Shown piece after piece: positions 23,233 to 31,356 of a DNA stretch of 44,671 nucleotides. The notes under the pieces are model-generated. The model was not told the origin of the DNA. It worked only from the letters and a program-made list of their open reading frames with translations, and did no database searches. The DNA is from a virus. Numbering within the stretch: position 1 is the stretch's first letter; every line of letters begins with the position of its first letter. The stretch spans positions 1 through 44,671 of the IMG/VR virus record IMGVR_UViG_3300037245_002836; one strand, written 5' to 3'. The position numbers were made by a program, and so were the translations under genes.

Positions 23233-25767
23233 TTATCTCACTCCATCTGAAAAAGCCTGTTCAAGTTTTGGTATTAAAATCCGTGCCAACTCTTGCTCAC
23301 TGGTCACGCTTCCCTGGACGTTGATTATAATTTTAATTTCTCTTATCGCTGGCTCTGTGGTTGCGTCCTGAATACCTTCAAGGGTTGCTGTGCCAGTTCC
23401 CGGAGTGCCAACAGATTCACCAGTGTCGGGGGTTGCAGTGCCTCCCGGTTGTGTAGATAATATCTGAGCAACATTAGCGGCACCAGTAGCGGCGGCGGCG
23501 GCGGCAAGGGCTGGCCCAAGGAAAGGACCACCCTGCGCTAAAGCTTTCTGGACTGCCAGAACAGTGTCAATGGAAACTTGAGCAATGGCAATCGCCTTAA
23601 AGGCCACGAAAGCCGCCTCGTTTTGCTGGCCCAACTGTTGAAAAAGAACAGCGAAACTGCCAAGCACTGTGGACATTGCTAAATCCCTTACCCGTTGTTT
23701 AGCCGCTTCCGTTTCCGTTAATTGCTGGATCTCCCACTGCTCAAAAGCAAGTTGTTCCTGTTGGGATGCGACAAAGAAAGCGTTCAGTCCGGCAAGTTGC
23801 CTGTCGGCAGACTCCTGCCTCATAGTTTCCTGTTTTTCAAGCCCGGTCCTGATAGTCTCGTTTTCCATCTCAATCATATCAGCGATGCCACGAGCAATGT
23901 CAATTTCAGGGTCAAAAATAAGAAAATCTTTTTCAAAATCTTTTAGTTCTTTTTTCTTGCCCTTCTTACCTTTATCCTTTTCTCTTTCTTCCATCGCCCG
24001 ATCAAAAGCCTCAATCTGTTCCAGGGTTCCAGTAAGGAATACACCCAAAGCGATCCCCTCTTCAATCAACGCATCTCTGTCAACAAGACCCTTGATTAAT
24101 CCCTTCTGTAGATTAGCGGTGTCTCCGAGGTCTTTTAGTTCAGCTTCAAGTTTTTGAACCTCTTCCCTAACTTTTTTTACCTTCCCATCACCACCCAAAA
24201 ACAGCCTGAAAAACGAGAAAGTTTTATTTTTTTCTTCCATCGCTTCCAGTTCATCATTAAGAGCATCGAGTTCAGTGATAACGCCTTCTATTTCTTTATT
24301 TACGTTGTCGAATGATTTAGTGGCATCGTCAACAGTTTTAAAGCTTAAGTTTCTGAAAGTCTCGTCCATCTTGTCGAGTTCTTTGTTAGCTAAAAATAAC
24401 GCACCTTGAATGGCCGTGAAAGTTCCAACTATAATTATCGCTATGGCATTTGTCGCTGTTATTGCCGCCCCAAGTGTTCTGAATGCCACCGCCGCAAGTA
24501 AAGCTTTTTGAGCCAAAGCACCCAGAAAAAAAGCGAGCTTCAATGATATAAAAATCTTGGCTGCCTGAACAACCAAGTCAAGGTTATTAAGGAATATTTT
24601 AGCACCCCTGGCGGCCCCGTCAAAGGCTCGCTTCATTTCATCCCTGTTGTTTTTAAGCCAGTCAGAAACATCATTTAACTGTTCATTAACAAGGGGCAAG
24701 ATAGACTGACCCAAATCAACTAATTCAGCGTTGAGTTGACTTTTGATTGTTGTTGTAAGCGCATTGGTTGATTCTCTCCAATCGTCAAAAGCCCTCTGTG
24801 CAGAACCAACACCCGTGGACATAGCAACAATTTTTTCATTCAATTTTTGGAAGTCTTGAGAGGCCAGAGCAGAAAGACCCTTCAAGCCCCTGACATTTGA
24901 GAACAGTTTCGCCATCTGTTCGGCACTACCTTGAGTTGAGTCCTTAAGTCTTTTCAACGTCTCGGCAAAACCAAGTTGAGCAATGGCCGCCTCAGTGGAT
25001 TCAAATCCAAGTTCTTTGATAGTCCTCTTCATGTCAACAGTAGGTTTTAAGAGTCCCAGGAACACGCCTTGAAGCTGAACCGCCGCCTCTTCCGTACTTC
25101 CTGCCGTCTGTGTGATCTGAGCCAGAGCAGCACCAAGTTCTTTTGATTCAACACCTAAATCTTTTGAGACTTTAGCAAGTGAACCAATGACCGGGACCAG
25201 TTCAGCCACCGTGGTTTGACCTTCACGCTCAATAGTAAACAGCAGATCGGCCGCTTCTGCCGCATTCTTAACCTCGCCCTCAAAGCCAGCCATGATCTTG
25301 GTCAGACCCTTGATGACCTCTGACTGCTCAATCTGAGCAACTTTAGCGGCTTGAGATGCAACCGTCAAAAGTTCAACTGATTTTAAGGGATCACGGACAC
25401 CAGCAGAAAGGACTTGATAAAAGCCCTTTGTTAATTCAGTAGCAGTACCAAGGATAGGATCAAGCCCTGCGATTTGTTCCTGGATATCTTTTAAACTGCG
25501 GTCAGTAACACGGCCCAGACTGATGACGGCTTCTTCAAGGTCGGCTGATTCAGTGATGGCGTTACCGAATAAGCGTTTAGCCGCAAAGACACCGCCCAGA
25601 GCAACCACCGTGCGCCTAAGATTCTTGAAAGCGTTATCTACGCCTTGCGCCCTTTTCTTTGACTGCTGCGCCCACTTCTTGGTATTCCTGTTCGCCTGAT
25701 CCAAACCCTTCCGAAGTCGGGTTGTATCTGCTTGAAGATCAATAACCAGTGACGCTACCGTTGCCAT
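23233..25767 (-). CDS. Tape-measure protein
   Basis: Protein of 844 residues. N-terminal coiled region starts VIDLQADTTRLRKGLDQANRN, a common opening of phage tape-measure proteins. The segment about 100-340 resembles the TMP core (LTKGFYQVLSAGVRDPLKSV, QITQTAGSTEEAAVQLQGVF). Hydrophobic helices lie near 400-450 (FFLGALAQKALLAAVAFRTL and IAIIIVGTFTAIQGALFLAN). A long Glu/Lys coiled coil and an Ala-rich segment end it. At roughly 0.15 nm per residue this would set a tail near 120-130 nm, an estimate only. It follows the tail chaperone gene directly. Confidence 0.9.
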   Translation of the reverse strand: MATVASLVIDLQADTTRLRKGLDQANRNTKKWAQQSKKRAQGVDNAFKNLRRTVVALGGVFAAKRLFGNAITESADLEEAVISLGRVTDRSLKDIQEQIAGLDPILGTATELTKGFYQVLSAGVRDPLKSVELLTVASQAAKVAQIEQSEVIKGLTKIMAGFEGEVKNAAEAADLLFTIEREGQTTVAELVPVIGSLAKVSKDLGVESKELGAALAQITQTAGSTEEAAVQLQGVFLGLLKPTVDMKRTIKELGFESTEAAIAQLGFAETLKRLKDSTQGSAEQMAKLFSNVRGLKGLSALASQDFQKLNEKIVAMSTGVGSAQRAFDDWRESTNALTTTIKSQLNAELVDLGQSILPLVNEQLNDVSDWLKNNRDEMKRAFDGAARGAKIFLNNLDLVVQAAKIFISLKLAFFLGALAQKALLAAVAFRTLGAAITATNAIAIIIVGTFTAIQGALFLANKELDKMDETFRNLSFKTVDDATKSFDNVNKEIEGVITELDALNDELEAMEEKNKTFSFFRLFLGGDGKVKKVREEVQKLEAELKDLGDTANLQKGLIKGLVDRDALIEEGIALGVFLTGTLEQIEAFDRAMEEREKDKGKKGKKKELKDFEKDFLIFDPEIDIARGIADMIEMENETIRTGLEKQETMRQESADRQLAGLNAFFVASQQEQLAFEQWEIQQLTETEAAKQRVRDLAMSTVLGSFAVLFQQLGQQNEAAFVAFKAIAIAQVSIDTVLAVQKALAQGGPFLGPALAAAAAATGAANVAQILSTQPGGTATPDTGESVGTPGTGTATLEGIQDATTEPAIREIKIIINVQGSVTSEQELARILIPKLEQAFSDGVR

Positions 25768-25962
25768 TTATCCCTGCCTCATTCCCTCGAAAACATTCCT
25801 TGATACTGCTTCAACTTGTTTCGGGTCCGGCTTCTCTTCTTTCTTTGGCTCATTCTGTGTTTTAAAATAAGCCTTCCACTCACTCAACTCCCGGCTGGTC
25901 ATATTCTCAAAAAGATATTGGACCGTCATTCCGAGTTCACGGGCCAGGGAGAACGCAAACAT
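25768..25962 (-). CDS. Tail assembly chaperone, GT-type C-terminal frame
   Basis: 64 residues from the ATG at 25962, with LARELGMTVQYLFENMTSRE and ELSEWKAYF, a pattern typical of the T part of tail chaperones (lambda T-like). The frame is open upstream to the slippery site at 25983-25989, so it is likely made mostly as the -1 frameshift extension of the gene before it, adding about 72 residues. An independent start with GGGGAGGG close by is also possible. It ends one base before the tape-measure gene. Confidence 0.75.
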   Translation of the reverse strand: MFAFSLARELGMTVQYLFENMTSRELSEWKAYFKTQNEPKKEEKPDPKQVEAVSRNVFEGMRQG

Positions 25963-25979
25963 TCGCCCTCCCCGGCTTC

Positions 25980-26348
25980 TTAGTTTTTTACAAGTTCCTC
26001 TTCATCCTCTGCTGAAATACCATTCAATTTAGAGGCAATATTAAAAAGCTTCTGAACAGGCCTTGCACCCTTCCCAGACAGGGCCGGAATGTCACCCTTT
26101 GAAAACATGAGCTTTCCCTTGTCGTCACAAACCGTTCTGATAACCAGTTCAGCCCTGAAATTCTCTCTCTTGAATGTGGCGGTGGCATCTTTGTCATCAA
26201 GGTTAAAATCATAGATGGCTGATTCATAGTCGTCACGTTCTCCGGCAGTCATCATCCTGACCCTAACCGTGCCGCCCCATTCCTTGACTTCCACTTCTTC
26301 AAACGATAAATCGTCTGCCTTTAAAATCTGATCTTTTGTAAGTAACAT
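25980..26348 (-). CDS. Tail assembly chaperone (G-like)
   Basis: Protein of 122 residues starting MLLTKDQILKADDLSFEEVE, with VEVKEWGGTVRVRMMTAGER and ALSGKGARPVQKLFNIASKL. This is the common siphovirus tail chaperone layout. The gene ends GTA-AAA-AAC-TAA, in which A-AAA-AAC is a slippery heptamer, so a share of ribosomes should pass into the next frame to make the G-T fusion. It lies between tail tube and tape measure as expected. GGAGGGGGAA precedes the ATG. Confidence 0.8.
   Translation of the reverse strand: MLLTKDQILKADDLSFEEVEVKEWGGTVRVRMMTAGERDDYESAIYDFNLDDKDATATFKRENFRAELVIRTVCDDKGKLMFSKGDIPALSGKGARPVQKLFNIASKLNGISAEDEEELVKN
25983..25989 (-). promoter_or_regulatory. Programmed -1 frameshift site (A AAA AAC)
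   Basis: The 0-frame reads GTA AAA AAC TAA. Slippage by -1 on A-AAA-AAC gives AAA then CTA AGA AGC CGG GGA GGG CGA ATG TTT, which has no stop and enters the T frame. A purine-rich AGAGGAA lies seven to ten bases upstream, a possible stimulator as in dnaX. The site is at the exact end of the G-like frame, as in lambda G/GT. Confidence 0.75.
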
Positions 26349-26364
26349 TTCCCCCTCCGTTAAG

Positions 26365-27027
26365 TTAAGTTTTTGCGATTAAGCGCACCTCACCAGTCAC
26401 TTTTAATGTCATTGATACCTTGGCAGCATCATCAACGGTAACGGCGGGTGCGAAGTTTACAACATAAGCATCGAAATAATAGAAGCTCGGCTGGTCGCCA
26501 GCGGTTGCCCCTTCGTCAGTAAACCTGATATCAAAAGACCTTAAGCCTCTTTCCTGCTGGTCACTCATCATGTTAGTCTGCTGTGCCGTAGCATCAAAGT
26601 TCAGCAACCCCTCAAGGGTCACCTGTCCATTATCCAAAAGTCCAGGGATAAACTCTTTTGCCGTGCTTTGCAAAGAGGTTATATCAATCTCACTGTTTGA
26701 TTGAGACGGCCCGCTAATTCCTGTCATCTCTGCAATCTCAGCCATCGTCTGCCCGGTTATCTGGATGGCTGTTGAGGCATCCACCGTTGACGGCTGGTAA
26801 AGAGTGATGGCAGAGGCCGACACTGCGGACACATTATAAACAGCCGTGTTATTCGTGCCGTTGGATAATATGTTCATTGCAGAGGTATAACCAAGATCCA
26901 CAAAATCAACCACAGCGGTATCAGAGGAAAGCACCTGAGAGGTTGAGAACGACAAGACACTTGATAATGTCACCACCTCCGTGGTACTGGCCCGGCGTAT
27001 CTGTACGCCTTGAGATTCCATAGTCAT
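26365..27027 (-). CDS. Tail tube protein, long paralogue (220 aa)
   Basis: Beta-rich. Contains SNSEIDITSLQSTAKEFIPG then LLDNGQVTLEGLLNFD, almost identical in pattern to the neighbouring gene 27040-27462, and ends with YVVNFAPAVTVDDAAKVSMT, like a tail tube subunit. Relative to its neighbour it has about 75 more residues near the N-terminus. AAGGAGG precedes the ATG by seven bases. Either this or the neighbour is the main tube protein. Confidence 0.75.
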   Translation of the reverse strand: MTMESQGVQIRRASTTEVVTLSSVLSFSTSQVLSSDTAVVDFVDLGYTSAMNILSNGTNNTAVYNVSAVSASAITLYQPSTVDASTAIQITGQTMAEIAEMTGISGPSQSNSEIDITSLQSTAKEFIPGLLDNGQVTLEGLLNFDATAQQTNMMSDQQERGLRSFDIRFTDEGATAGDQPSFYYFDAYVVNFAPAVTVDDAAKVSMTLKVTGEVRLIAKT

Positions 27028-27039
27028 AATAAAACCTCC

Positions 27040-27462
27040 TTAAGCGGTTGCCCCGGTCACGCCCCCGGTGATTCTGATAGTTCCTGAGAGGCTAACTTTG
27101 TCATCAGTGGCAATAGATGGCGAGAAATTAGTAATGTACCCGTCACCCACAATCTGATAACTTGACGCATCATTGAAAGCAATGACCCATTTTTTCTTAG
27201 TCCTGGCCCTCTGGTCAATCTGCATGTTTGCCTGACCAGGATCGGCAGGATCAAAATTTCCCTCGAAAGTAAGGTTGCCATTGTCAAGTAAACCGGGAAT
27301 AAATTCCTTGGCTGTACTTTGCAAGTCAGTGATGTCAATCTCACTGTTTGCAGCATTAGGGCCAGTTATCCCGGTAATGCCCCCAACCAGAGCCGTTGAG
27401 CTGGTACTAAGCCCGGTTGATGTCGACCAATAAAGTCTTGCGCCTTGTGATTCAAAAGCCAT
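27040..27462 (-). CDS. Tail tube protein, short paralogue (140 aa)
   Basis: Begins MAFESQGARLYWSTSTG and holds ANSEIDITDLQSTAKEFIPG then LLDNGNLTFEGNFDPADPG, the tube core, ending with ITNFSPSIATDDKVSLSGTI. It is clearly related to the gene directly downstream (26365-27027), so the two arose by tandem duplication. The shorter size is normal for a siphovirus tail tube protein. GGGAGTAGAAATC precedes the ATG. Confidence 0.75.
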   Translation of the reverse strand: MAFESQGARLYWSTSTGLSTSSTALVGGITGITGPNAANSEIDITDLQSTAKEFIPGLLDNGNLTFEGNFDPADPGQANMQIDQRARTKKKWVIAFNDASSYQIVGDGYITNFSPSIATDDKVSLSGTIRITGGVTGATA

Positions 27463-27467
27463 GATTT

Positions 27468-27860
27468 CTACTCCCTATTCCATATTGAAAAGTCTATAAA
27501 TCTTGCCCGTTGTTGTAATTCATCATCCCACTCATCTTCATAACCAGATAAATTTATACTGGAAAAAGCTGTGGTATTTTCCACCGCTTCATGCACAGCG
27601 GTCGTGACAGCGTCCATTACCTTAAGAGGTTGGCCTGTCGCCCGTGTACTTACATATATTGTCACTGTCATTTGAGGATTCTCAAGTCCAGCATAACCTT
27701 TAAGCGTATATTCCCGACTACCCCCATTCCGCTCGTATGTGAGGGAGGGGGACAAGCTCACACTTTGCGGCAAAGGCACCGGAAATATACGCTCTCCAAC
27801 CAGTGCCGCTAAAGTGGTCGAAGATGATAAGGCTTTAAAAAGTTTTTCCTCTGCTGACAT
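27468..27860 (-). CDS. DUF3168 tail completion protein
   Basis: Protein of 130 residues. The pattern EEKLFKALSSSTTLAALVGE-RIFPVPLPQ, then PSLTYERNGGSREYTLKGYA, PQMTVTIYVST and EDEWDDELQQRARFIDFSIW matches the DUF3168 tail terminator/completion family. It overlaps the gp10-like gene by a base and precedes the tail tube genes, the usual order. Confidence 0.85.
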   Translation of the reverse strand: MSAEEKLFKALSSSTTLAALVGERIFPVPLPQSVSLSPSLTYERNGGSREYTLKGYAGLENPQMTVTIYVSTRATGQPLKVMDAVTTAVHEAVENTTAFSSINLSGYEDEWDDELQQRARFIDFSIWNRE

Positions 27861-28381
27861 TATCTGACCATTTTACCTTTTGGTCTGTGTTCTTTTTCAA
27901 TCCATTTGTGTAGCCTTGCTGCCCATGCCCCTAAAGCCCTTTTTCTCGATATGTCAAAAGACCTTCTGAGCCACGGTTTAGGTCTTGACCCAGGATGAGA
28001 AACCGATTTGACTAATTTGTTCCCCTGTAACCTTAACGCTCCCCCTTTCTTTCTGGGGGTTATTGTGTGTGGCCTTGTTCCCTTCTCAACCAACACACCA
28101 TACCAACCCTCACCCAGTTTTTTATTCCTACTTCTAAATACTCCAATCTCATGAAACGGTAGACCAGCCTTACTCTTCTTGGTGTTTTTCCTGGTCCTTA
28201 TTGCTCGCTTTAATTTCCCCGATCTTACATTCACATTAGTTCTGGCAACCTTAACAACCTCTTTGCCGTATGCCTTGTTTGCAAAATCAAGGGCTTTACG
28301 TTGCATGTCGAGGGGAAAAAACTTTAATTCATTGTCAAGCTCTTTCAGCCCTTTAACGTCTAATTTAAAATCAAGGCCCAT
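27860..28381 (-). CDS. HK97 gp10-like head-tail joining protein
   Basis: Protein of 173 residues. LDVKGLKELDNELKFFPLDM, RSGKLKRAIRTRK, VLVEKGTRPHTITPRKKGGA and PKPWLRRSF match HK97 gp10, which lies at the head-tail junction. It is a very basic protein, as usual. It overlaps its neighbours on both sides. Confidence 0.85.
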   Translation of the reverse strand: MGLDFKLDVKGLKELDNELKFFPLDMQRKALDFANKAYGKEVVKVARTNVNVRSGKLKRAIRTRKNTKKSKAGLPFHEIGVFRSRNKKLGEGWYGVLVEKGTRPHTITPRKKGGALRLQGNKLVKSVSHPGSRPKPWLRRSFDISRKRALGAWAARLHKWIEKEHRPKGKMVR

Positions 28382-29166
28382 TAGTTAAAAACCACATGCC
28401 CCTGTGCCATGATTTGAAAATCCTCTAAATCTGTCAAATCATCCTGTATTAATATTTCTAAAATATCACCCGGTTCCATTCTTAACGTGACTCCGTGTTT
28501 TGATGCCCCAGCATAGGTGTTTCTAAACCTAAACCCAAAAGAACCCGCTGGGGCTTTATCTGTGTCGTTTGCATCGAAAGCTAAAAGACCTATTTCACCA
28601 TTACTTTTAACATTCCAGATATTCACCATCGTGCCATTGTTCTGACGTAAAACTACCCCATAGGTTAAAGCCGCAATGTTACCGAACAAAGAATCATCCA
28701 TAACTGAACCTGTTTGGATGTACCCCATTATTCTGGTGATATCTATATCAATATTTGTTTCTCCACCCACAGGGCCAACCTGAAATATTTGCGTTGTCAC
28801 AGAACCATCAATATTCAAATGGTGACTTGCTGGCAACACTGTAGACCCTATTGGATAAGCAACATCTATAGGGGTGTCCAGTGATACCACGTTACCAGCT
28901 ACAGCCCCGATCTGTTGACCGAAATAAAAATTTCCATCAGGAGTAAAAATTCCAACAGTGATGGTATCAATAAATCCTACAGTTGATGTAACTGTTATTG
29001 AAGTATCTTCCACAACGGCAGCGACAGATAATGTAGTTGGTGGTGCGAGAGCTTGAATGAATCTTAAATCTAATGACCTAGTTGTCTGGTCTTGGACATT
29101 AACGTCAAGCGCAAAATTTGTCCCTACGTTTGCATGTCTACCGCCTGTTATGTTATCTATCCTCAT
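28381..29166 (-). CDS. Unassigned virion-region protein (261 aa)
   Basis: Beta-rich with Asp/Thr-rich strands (NITGGRHANVGTNFALDVNV, ITVTSTVGFIDTITVGIFTP, GNFYFGQQIGAVAGNVVSLD). It lies between the head-tail joining genes 27860-28381 and 29163-29507, where most HK97-type phages have no extra gene of this size. The all-beta content suggests a virion surface or connector protein. Its first four bases overlap the upstream stop. Confidence 0.45.
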   Translation of the reverse strand: MRIDNITGGRHANVGTNFALDVNVQDQTTRSLDLRFIQALAPPTTLSVAAVVEDTSITVTSTVGFIDTITVGIFTPDGNFYFGQQIGAVAGNVVSLDTPIDVAYPIGSTVLPASHHLNIDGSVTTQIFQVGPVGGETNIDIDITRIMGYIQTGSVMDDSLFGNIAALTYGVVLRQNNGTMVNIWNVKSNGEIGLLAFDANDTDKAPAGSFGFRFRNTYAGASKHGVTLRMEPGDILEILIQDDLTDLEDFQIMAQGHVVFN

Positions 29167-29507
29167 TGGGTTATCGCCTCTGCCCCGATCATCAAGTGCT
29201 TGTTTGAGTTGTCGGGGTCAATAATCTGCTTAATATCCCAAGTCTTTCCTTTCCAGGCAACCAACCCTTTTTGATTCAGGCTGGCATCTATGGCGGTGGT
29301 ATACCTGATAACGAAAGTGTCCAATAATCTGCCGTGTCGTTGGTCCTCTGTGAAAAACTCGTTGCCCGCTTGAGGTTGAACAGAACACCAAAGACCGCTG
29401 GAAATAGTCGAAACAGTTTGTATAGACTCGCCCGTGTCGGTACTCCTGACAAACGTGGTGGCCTGGATTGATATCTGTTCTCTCATTTTTCCAGCCTGAA
29501 AGGTCAT
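29163..29507 (-). CDS. Head-tail joining protein
   Basis: Protein of 114 residues. MREQISIQATTFVRSTDTGE, GLWCSVQPQAGNEFFTEDQR, TFVIRYTTAIDAS and TWDIKQIIDPDNSNKHLMIG are the blocks of the phage head-tail joining family (gp16/gpFII-like adaptor). The ATG at 29507 overlaps the upstream stop; an internal ATG eight codons later would also fit the family start. Normal position after the gp6-like connector. Confidence 0.8.
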   Translation of the reverse strand: MTFQAGKMREQISIQATTFVRSTDTGESIQTVSTISSGLWCSVQPQAGNEFFTEDQRHGRLLDTFVIRYTTAIDASLNQKGLVAWKGKTWDIKQIIDPDNSNKHLMIGAEAITQ

Positions 29508-29692
29508 ATACCGGCCCCATCCTCAAAGGTAATAATTAATTCAAAGTATGGCCCTGAATATATTGGCTCATAAGGGATAGCATCATTTAACCGAATAAAG
29601 AGTGTTGGGTCTAATGCCTGACATGGTTCTATCCAACCCATATTACATTTCTCACAATTTCTATCTGCCCTTGAACAATTACACGTTGCCAT
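29504..29692 (-). CDS. Small Cys-containing protein (62 aa)
   Basis: Starts MATCNCSRADRNCEKCNMGW: four or five cysteines in the first 16 residues, a likely metal site, then ALDPTLFIRLNDAIPYEPIY. GGAGG precedes the ATG at 29692, which overlaps the connector gene's stop (TGATG). It overlaps the next gene too. Function unknown. Confidence 0.45.
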   Translation of the reverse strand: MATCNCSRADRNCEKCNMGWIEPCQALDPTLFIRLNDAIPYEPIYSGPYFELIITFEDGAGI

Positions 29693-30300
29693 CACTGAAC
29701 CTCCTTAATCCGATATTCATCAAGTAAGCCATCCACAAAATCACGCTTCAATGTGGTTCTGACAGACGTACTGACCGGGTTCCGCTCATCATACATCTGT
29801 AAAACCCTTGAATTAATCCAGAGCTTTAAATCTTCTGGTGTGGTTGCCTCGCTGGAAGCGTCCAGGATATAGCCAGAAACATAATTCACAGTCACAGAAT
29901 TTACACGAGTTGAGGTTTCGGGCCATTGCGTCACGCCAGTTGAAAGGGTAATCATTCCAGGCTCAGAAACATAATCAACAAAATAATTGGCCTCAGGAAG
30001 CGTTGTGCTGCCACCCGTGGTGTTGATATAGGAAACACTCACGTTTGACGACACGGTGGACAGGGGAGGCCTCAACAATTCAATAGGGCCATCATTCAAA
30101 GGAAAGCCGTGTTTAAGCGTGACAGCCCAGGACTGAGACATTAGGCTCCGCTTTGTCTTGATCTCTGCCTGCTTGGTAGCCGCCCGTATCATGCTGGTGA
30201 TAAGTGAATCATCAACCGTGGTCTGAACCCGGCAATATTGTTTCGCCTCTGCCAGAGTGACAGGGTAAATGGTTGATTCTGTTATCAGCCTTAATGTCAT
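29692..30300 (-). CDS. gp6-like head-tail connector
   Basis: Protein of 202 residues. The opening PVTLAEAKQYCRVQTTVDDS then LITSMIRAATKQAEIKTKRS is the classic signature of HK97 gp6-like connector proteins. A beta-rich middle and the ending TPEDLKLWINSRVLQMYDER also fit. It forms the first ring under the portal. It lies between a glycosyltransferase-like protein gene and the joining protein gene. Confidence 0.9.
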   Translation of the reverse strand: MTLRLITESTIYPVTLAEAKQYCRVQTTVDDSLITSMIRAATKQAEIKTKRSLMSQSWAVTLKHGFPLNDGPIELLRPPLSTVSSNVSVSYINTTGGSTTLPEANYFVDYVSEPGMITLSTGVTQWPETSTRVNSVTVNYVSGYILDASSEATTPEDLKLWINSRVLQMYDERNPVSTSVRTTLKRDFVDGLLDEYRIKEVQ

Positions 30301-30339
30301 CCTCTAACCTCAAATCCTTCTGAGATTGTGCGCTCAAAA

Positions 30340-31302
30340 TTACCCGAGTACCTGGATCTTCTGCATCTCTCTAATTCCTTCGAGTGCGCCCGTGTACTGG
30401 TCCTCTTTTTTCGAGGCAATTCTGGCAGTTTCAGCCTCTTTGGCCCTCCGCATGGCGAGGTTCTTCTTAACGTTTGACAATTTCTTTTCATATGCTGTCG
30501 CCTCCGGTTCCTGTAGCCCGTATTGAAAGAGGGTCTTTAAAAGATCGCATTCATCGGGAAGCGTGATTTTAATTCCCAGGCCCTCCGCAATCCCAAGGTA
30601 ATATTCAACTGACGGCCTCTGCGCCATGTATTCTTCAGCCACGGCCATATCAACTCCCCAGATTCCAATCTCTTCAAAATCGTTGTATATAGCCCACGCA
30701 ATTTGCCAAGAAATCGTATTTGTGAAATATGGGTGAAACCTACGCAGCAGATCATCAAAAGGAAATACAGCAGCGTTTGGCATTGGGATTGGAATTGACT
30801 TAGACATGTCCGTGACTTTCTTGCCATTTTCCCAAATCTTGACGATATGCCCATTCTCAATAAGCGGGAGGTCAAGGCTTTGAACGTAAACGGGGAATTT
30901 AAGTTGTCCAAGTTGCTCAAGATATTCATTGACTTTCTGCCCCCTGAACACCGGGTTATATCGCCTTGAAATATTCCCCTTGCCATCATGCCCGAAAAAG
31001 TGAATCTCAAACCAACTGGTAAAACTTTGAAGCGGGACATGGTGGTAAAGATTATTAACCCCCATCATCTCCCAGGTGTCATCCCCCCAAGGCGCCTGAT
31101 CTCTGGAATCTGAACAGCCAATTATAGCCAACTTCTTCTTCTTGCCTTTAACGTCTTTTTTTCCAGGACCGCCAGCCGCATCCTCGGCCTCTTTCATGGC
31201 CTTCATTTTTTCGGACGGGTTCATGTCATCTTCTGGCTTCTGTCCCGTCACAAACGTTTTTGAAATATTGTAATTTTCTGGTCCTTTTTTAACTTCGGTC
31301 AT
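30340..31302 (-). CDS. Rossmann-like, GT42/Maf-reminiscent phage protein (320 aa)
   Basis: The Lys-rich N-terminus leads to KLAIIGCSDSRDQAPWGDDT (about 58-75), VNNLYHHV and SWFEIHFF (about 96-103). At about 190-220 are HPYFTNTISWQIAWAI and EEIGIWGVDMAV. The layout (G-x-S near the start, N-x-L-Y-x-x, W-x-E, S-x-x-x-x-A-x-A-I ... I-x-G-x-D) recalls GT42 sialyltransferases and MptE-like/Maf folds, but identity is too low to name it. A long coiled coil ends it. Similar proteins occur in the connector region of other phages as unknowns. It may decorate virion proteins using the sugar made by the cassette upstream (inference). Confidence 0.45.
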   Translation of the reverse strand: MTEVKKGPENYNISKTFVTGQKPEDDMNPSEKMKAMKEAEDAAGGPGKKDVKGKKKKLAIIGCSDSRDQAPWGDDTWEMMGVNNLYHHVPLQSFTSWFEIHFFGHDGKGNISRRYNPVFRGQKVNEYLEQLGQLKFPVYVQSLDLPLIENGHIVKIWENGKKVTDMSKSIPIPMPNAAVFPFDDLLRRFHPYFTNTISWQIAWAIYNDFEEIGIWGVDMAVAEEYMAQRPSVEYYLGIAEGLGIKITLPDECDLLKTLFQYGLQEPEATAYEKKLSNVKKNLAMRRAKEAETARIASKKEDQYTGALEGIREMQKIQVLG

Positions 31303-31356
31303 TTAATCCCCCTCAGAATTAGGTTGTGGGCGGGAATCTCACCCGCCCGTTGTTGA

